Shown here one piece after another: positions 61,174 through 64,000 of a stretch of DNA of 64,000 bases. Numbering within the stretch: the stretch's first letter is position 1; every line of letters starts with the position of its first letter. Made by a program: the position numbers and the translations under genes. The stretch is from Clostridia bacterium. GTDB taxonomy: Bacteria; Bacillota; Clostridia; Oscillospirales; CAG-272. The notes beneath the pieces were generated by a model, which saw nothing but the letters and a program-made list of their open reading frames with translations, was not told where the DNA came from and ran no database searches. The stretch covers positions 56,768 through 120,767 of the forward strand of contig JAFVYL010000035.1 in the NCBI GenBank assembly GCA_017508665.1, read 5' to 3'.

Positions 61174-61860
61174 ATGTACTGTATAAAATGCGGCGTAGAG
61201 CTGTCTGACAGCGAGAAAAAGTGCCCTTTATGTCACACGCCCGTCTACTTCCCGGATCATATCCCTACCGAAGAGAGACCGTATCCGAAGTTTGAAAAGC
61301 CCGAAACGGTAACACCTCGAGGCATCTATTTCGTTATATCATTTATCTCTGTTATAGCAGCGGTAATCTCTTTCGTGTCTGACTTTAATCTTGGCGGAGG
61401 CGTCACCTGGTCAGGCTACGTAATAGGCGGAATTATACTCTTTTACGTATTTTTCATCCTTCCCGGTTGGTTCAATAAATACAACCCGTCTATATTTATT
61501 CCCGTCAACTTCCTATGCACAGGACTGTTTCTTGCATACGTTAACTTTGCTACGGGTGGCGAATGGTTCTTAAGCTTCGCTATGCCTATAACCATCGCAG
61601 CCACAGTAATCATTTCCGCAATAGCTATTCTCCACTATTACCTCAGAAGAGGATATCTCTACATTTTCGGCGGCGCATTCATCGCAGCGGGAGCATATTT
61701 CCCTGTTATAGAAACGCTCGCTATCAAAAATCTTGGACATACCCCTATATATTGGAGCCTCTATCCGCTCATAGCACTCTTCCTCATTGGAATTATGCTT
61801 ATCATTATAGCGATAGTAAAACCCTTCCGAGAATCACTCCGCAGAATTTTTGCAATCTGA
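61174..61860 (+). CDS. Zinc-ribbon membrane protein, DUF6320 type
   Basis: A 228-aa protein. It has an N-terminal zinc ribbon (CIKCGVELSDSEKKCPLCHT, two CxxC pairs), a Pro-rich linker and then about six transmembrane segments from GIYFVISFISVIAAVISFVS to the C-terminal LIALFLIGIMLIIIAIV. The layout matches DUF6320 proteins, which I recall beside acyltransferases of the preceding type. AAGAAAGGAG precedes the ATG, 41 bp after the esterase-acyltransferase stop. Probably a membrane partner; no enzymatic motif is seen. Confidence 0.78.
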   Translation: MYCIKCGVELSDSEKKCPLCHTPVYFPDHIPTEERPYPKFEKPETVTPRGIYFVISFISVIAAVISFVSDFNLGGGVTWSGYVIGGIILFYVFFILPGWFNKYNPSIFIPVNFLCTGLFLAYVNFATGGEWFLSFAMPITIAATVIISAIAILHYYLRRGYLYIFGGAFIAAGAYFPVIETLAIKNLGHTPIYWSLYPLIALFLIGIMLIIIAIVKPFRESLRRIFAI

Positions 61861-61902
61861 CAAAGAAAGCCCTTCTATCAATGCTTTTAAAAAGGAGACG
61901 AT

Positions 61903-63834
61903 ATGTTTTTCAAATTCAATAAAAGACGAATGATGCTGATCGGTATAGACGTGGCGGTGTTTGCTTTGGTCTACGCCTTTTCCATCTTTCTTGAATACCT
62001 CACGTACAAGGGGTTAAGACTTGAGCTGATCTTCAAAAACATAGACGTTTACGCGATAAACTTTTTACTCTTCTTTGCGTTGATATTTGCCACACGTCTT
62101 ATCGCCAAGATATATAAAAACGTTTGGCGATATGCAAACTCGAAGGCATATCTTGAGCTCGTCTTCTCTGATGCGATCGGCGGAGGCCTCGCTCTGCTTA
62201 TCAGCCGTCTGTTCCCCTCGTATGCACTCGGAGGATGGTTCTGTATCGCGAGTGTCGCAATGTTCAACTGTGCATCGCTCTCTATCCGCTTCGCATATCA
62301 GCAATACTACAAAATAAACGCGAGAAGCCACGCAGAATTCAAGGACAGTAAGATCTCCGTTGCCATCGTAGGTGCGGGACAGGTCGGTGCTCTCCTTGCG
62401 GACGAGCTTATGAACTATAAAGGCTCTTACTACCGACCCGTGTGCTTTATTGACAATGATCCCGAGAAAAAGGGATCGCGTATCGCAGGTCTTCCCGTAT
62501 ACGGTGAGGATGATGACGTTCTTGAAAAACTCAAGGTGTTCCCTGTGCAGGAGATATTCATTGCCATCCCACAGCTTGACGGTGATGAGGCGCAGAAAAT
62601 ACTCGAGCACTATGCTCGCTCCGGATGTAAAGTAAAGCTATACGACTTCCCCAGAAATGCAAGCGGTGATCCTACAGATACCGATAAAAGAGTACTTCGT
62701 GAGTTCAAGATTGAAGATCTGTTGTTCAGAAACAGTAAGACTGTCACTGATGATAGCACTCGCCTGTTCTATAAAGATAAGGTAGTCCTTATCACGGGTG
62801 GCGGCGGATCGATCGGCAGCGAGCTGGCAAGACAGGTGGCAAAATGCGCACCAAAGCAACTGATAATCTTCGACATATACGAAAACAATGCGTATGATGT
62901 ACAGCAAGAGCTTTTGCAAAGATACGGTGATACTCTTAACCTGGCGGTAGAGATAGGCTCTGTGCGAGACGTAGCAAGACTCGACGCGGTATTTACCGAA
63001 TACAGACCTAACATAGTATTCCACGCAGCTGCGCACAAGCACGTGCCTCTTATGGAGCACAGCAACTGCGAAGCGATAAAGAACAACTGTCTCGGCACTT
63101 ATAACACGGCGAATGCAGCCGAAAAGTACGGTGTTGAAAAATTCATACTGATCTCAACAGATAAGGCTGTCAACCCCACTAACGTCATGGGGGCATCCAA
63201 GAGAATGTGCGAGATGATAATACAGTGCCGTTTGGACAGCAAGACCGCCTTCAGCGCGGTAAGATTCGGCAACGTACTCGGTTCTAACGGCTCGGTTATT
63301 CCGCTGTTCAAAAAACAGATAGCTAAGGGCGGCCCTATCACCATTACTGACAAGCGTATAATACGCTACTTTATGACTATACCCGAGGCTGCCGGTCTGG
63401 TTATGCAAGCAGGTGCAAAAGCTGTACGCGGTGAGCTATTCGTGCTTGATATGGGTAAGCCTATCAAGATCTATGATCTTGCTATGAACATGATAAAGCT
63501 CTCCGGTCTTGTCCCGTTTACGGATATAGATATAAAAGAGATCGGTCTGCGTCCCGGTGAAAAGCTCTACGAAGAGCTGCTCATAAAAACCGAAAATCTT
63601 ACCAAGACCGATAACGATATGATCTTCATCGAGCAGGACACTCCATACACAAGAGATGAGATCGAGCAAAAGCTCAAAGTGCTCAAGGATGCAGTCAGAG
63701 AGAATGAGACGAAAGTGTCATCCGAAAATATTACCGCAGCTATGAAGCAGGTAATCCCCACCTTCCACTCTCCCGACGAGGTCAATGAAGCAGTCAATGA
63801 GAGTGATGAGATGCGTGTTGCCAACGGATCTTAG
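61903..63834 (+). CDS. Membrane-bound UDP-sugar 4,6-dehydratase (CapD/WbpM/PglF type)
   Basis: Membrane nucleotide-sugar dehydratase/epimerase (643 aa) for surface glycan synthesis. Four N-terminal membrane helices (about 1-130) are followed by a CoA-binding-like Rossmann domain (VAIVGAGQVGALLADEL). The SDR catalytic domain starts near residue 290 with VVLITGGGGSIGSELARQV. Its active-site region HAAAHKHVPLMEH, STDKAVNPTNVMGASKRM and VRFGNVLGSNGSVIPLF identify the UDP-GlcNAc C6-dehydratase class. AAGGAGA precedes the ATG. It is third in the operon and links it to cell-surface polysaccharide production. Confidence 0.92.
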   Translation: MFFKFNKRRMMLIGIDVAVFALVYAFSIFLEYLTYKGLRLELIFKNIDVYAINFLLFFALIFATRLIAKIYKNVWRYANSKAYLELVFSDAIGGGLALLISRLFPSYALGGWFCIASVAMFNCASLSIRFAYQQYYKINARSHAEFKDSKISVAIVGAGQVGALLADELMNYKGSYYRPVCFIDNDPEKKGSRIAGLPVYGEDDDVLEKLKVFPVQEIFIAIPQLDGDEAQKILEHYARSGCKVKLYDFPRNASGDPTDTDKRVLREFKIEDLLFRNSKTVTDDSTRLFYKDKVVLITGGGGSIGSELARQVAKCAPKQLIIFDIYENNAYDVQQELLQRYGDTLNLAVEIGSVRDVARLDAVFTEYRPNIVFHAAAHKHVPLMEHSNCEAIKNNCLGTYNTANAAEKYGVEKFILISTDKAVNPTNVMGASKRMCEMIIQCRLDSKTAFSAVRFGNVLGSNGSVIPLFKKQIAKGGPITITDKRIIRYFMTIPEAAGLVMQAGAKAVRGELFVLDMGKPIKIYDLAMNMIKLSGLVPFTDIDIKEIGLRPGEKLYEELLIKTENLTKTDNDMIFIEQDTPYTRDEIEQKLKVLKDAVRENETKVSSENITAAMKQVIPTFHSPDEVNEAVNESDEMRVANGS

Positions 63835-63870
63835 TTAATATTCAATTATAATATGATAAAAAATAAAGAT

Positions 63871-63895
63871 CCCCCCGTAAAACGGGGGGTATTTC
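63871..63895 (+). terminator. GC-rich hairpin after the CapD-type gene
   Basis: CCCCCCGT (63871-63878), a 3-nt loop and ACGGGGGG (63882-63889) are followed by TATTT. The stem is strong and the T tail short. Confidence 0.75.
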
Positions 63896-63900
63896 AGTTT

Positions 63901-64000
63901 CGGGTAAAACCCTAAATGTTACTGGCTACGCACAAGTGCGTTTTAGATTGGCCTGCCAGCCATGCATCTGTTACTTGCTACCCGTAAACGGGTTTCACCA
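63901..64000. repeat. Hairpin-rich repeat at the window edge
   Basis: Successive small hairpins GGGT-aaa-ACCC (63902-63912), CGCAC-aa-GTGCG (63929-63940) and CCCGT-aa-ACGGG (63981-63992) occur. A shared 12-mer GTTACT(G/T)GCTAC precedes the last two, 52 bp apart (63918 and 63970). The element continues beyond the window. It contains no gene that can be supported. Confidence 0.6.

Overview
The window looks like chromosome of an uncultured, probably gut-associated member of the Clostridia (Bacillota). The evidence is a Gram-positive PolC replicative polymerase, split transketolase subunits, the MEP isoprenoid pathway, a minimal IscS-IscU-MnmA sulfur operon, several large secreted proteins with Gram-positive signal peptides, and vegetative promoters that nearly all read TTGAC(A/T)-17 bp-TA(A/T)AAT. 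There is no rRNA, recognisable tRNA, transposase, phage gene or CRISPR array. It reads as mostly core chromosome with a few accessory blocks.

Layout. 1-7.9 kb: the 5' part of murA, a DUF3810 membrane metalloprotease, a divergent peptidase group (M18 aminopeptidase against M20C dipeptidase plus M29 aminopeptidase) and a COG2509 flavoprotein. 8.1-21.5 kb: one 13.4-kb leftward operon for carbohydrate import. It holds a giant solute-binding protein, two MalF/MalG-type permease pairs, a beta-propeller/TPR/Yip1 membrane protein and a 1222-aa DUF5696 protein, with no ATPase, preceded by a consensus promoter and a leader terminator. 22.1-24.8 kb: iscS-iscU-mnmA. 25.1-31.2 kb: a ROK glucokinase, an M3 metallopeptidase lipoprotein, an ABC exporter and three tiny uncharacterised genes. 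31.3-45.4 kb: a long leftward housekeeping operon, tkt(N)-tkt(C)-pyrH-frr-uppS-cdsA-dxr-rseP-ispG-polC-SGNH hydrolase, interrupted between frr and uppS by a 94-bp tandem repeat. 45.5-50.5 kb: a membrane protein, a YpsA-type SLOG protein and a heterodimeric ABC exporter with one degenerate ATPase site. 50.7-53.2 kb: a CNNM/CorC-type metal transporter and a ZIP transporter. 53.3-58.7 kb: a 1418-aa LamG-like surface protein and a spermidine-synthase-like methyltransferase. 58.9-63.8 kb: an esterase-acyltransferase fusion, a DUF6320 membrane protein and a CapD/WbpM-type sugar-nucleotide dehydratase, followed by a hairpin-rich repeat cut by the window edge.

The two strongest candidates for something undescribed are these. 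First, the leader of the CNNM/CorC gene (50.7-50.97 kb): a consensus promoter, then a 20-codon ORF with a strong SD and an acidic start (MDDGDGET), whose stop codon lies inside the 5' arm of an intrinsic terminator just upstream of the transporter. This layout would suit translation-coupled Mg2+ sensing. Second, the ATPase-less, double-permease carbohydrate import operon with its propeller/Yip1 and DUF5696 partners and a non-lipoprotein binding protein. Functions beyond recognised families are inference from sequence alone; no database search was run.
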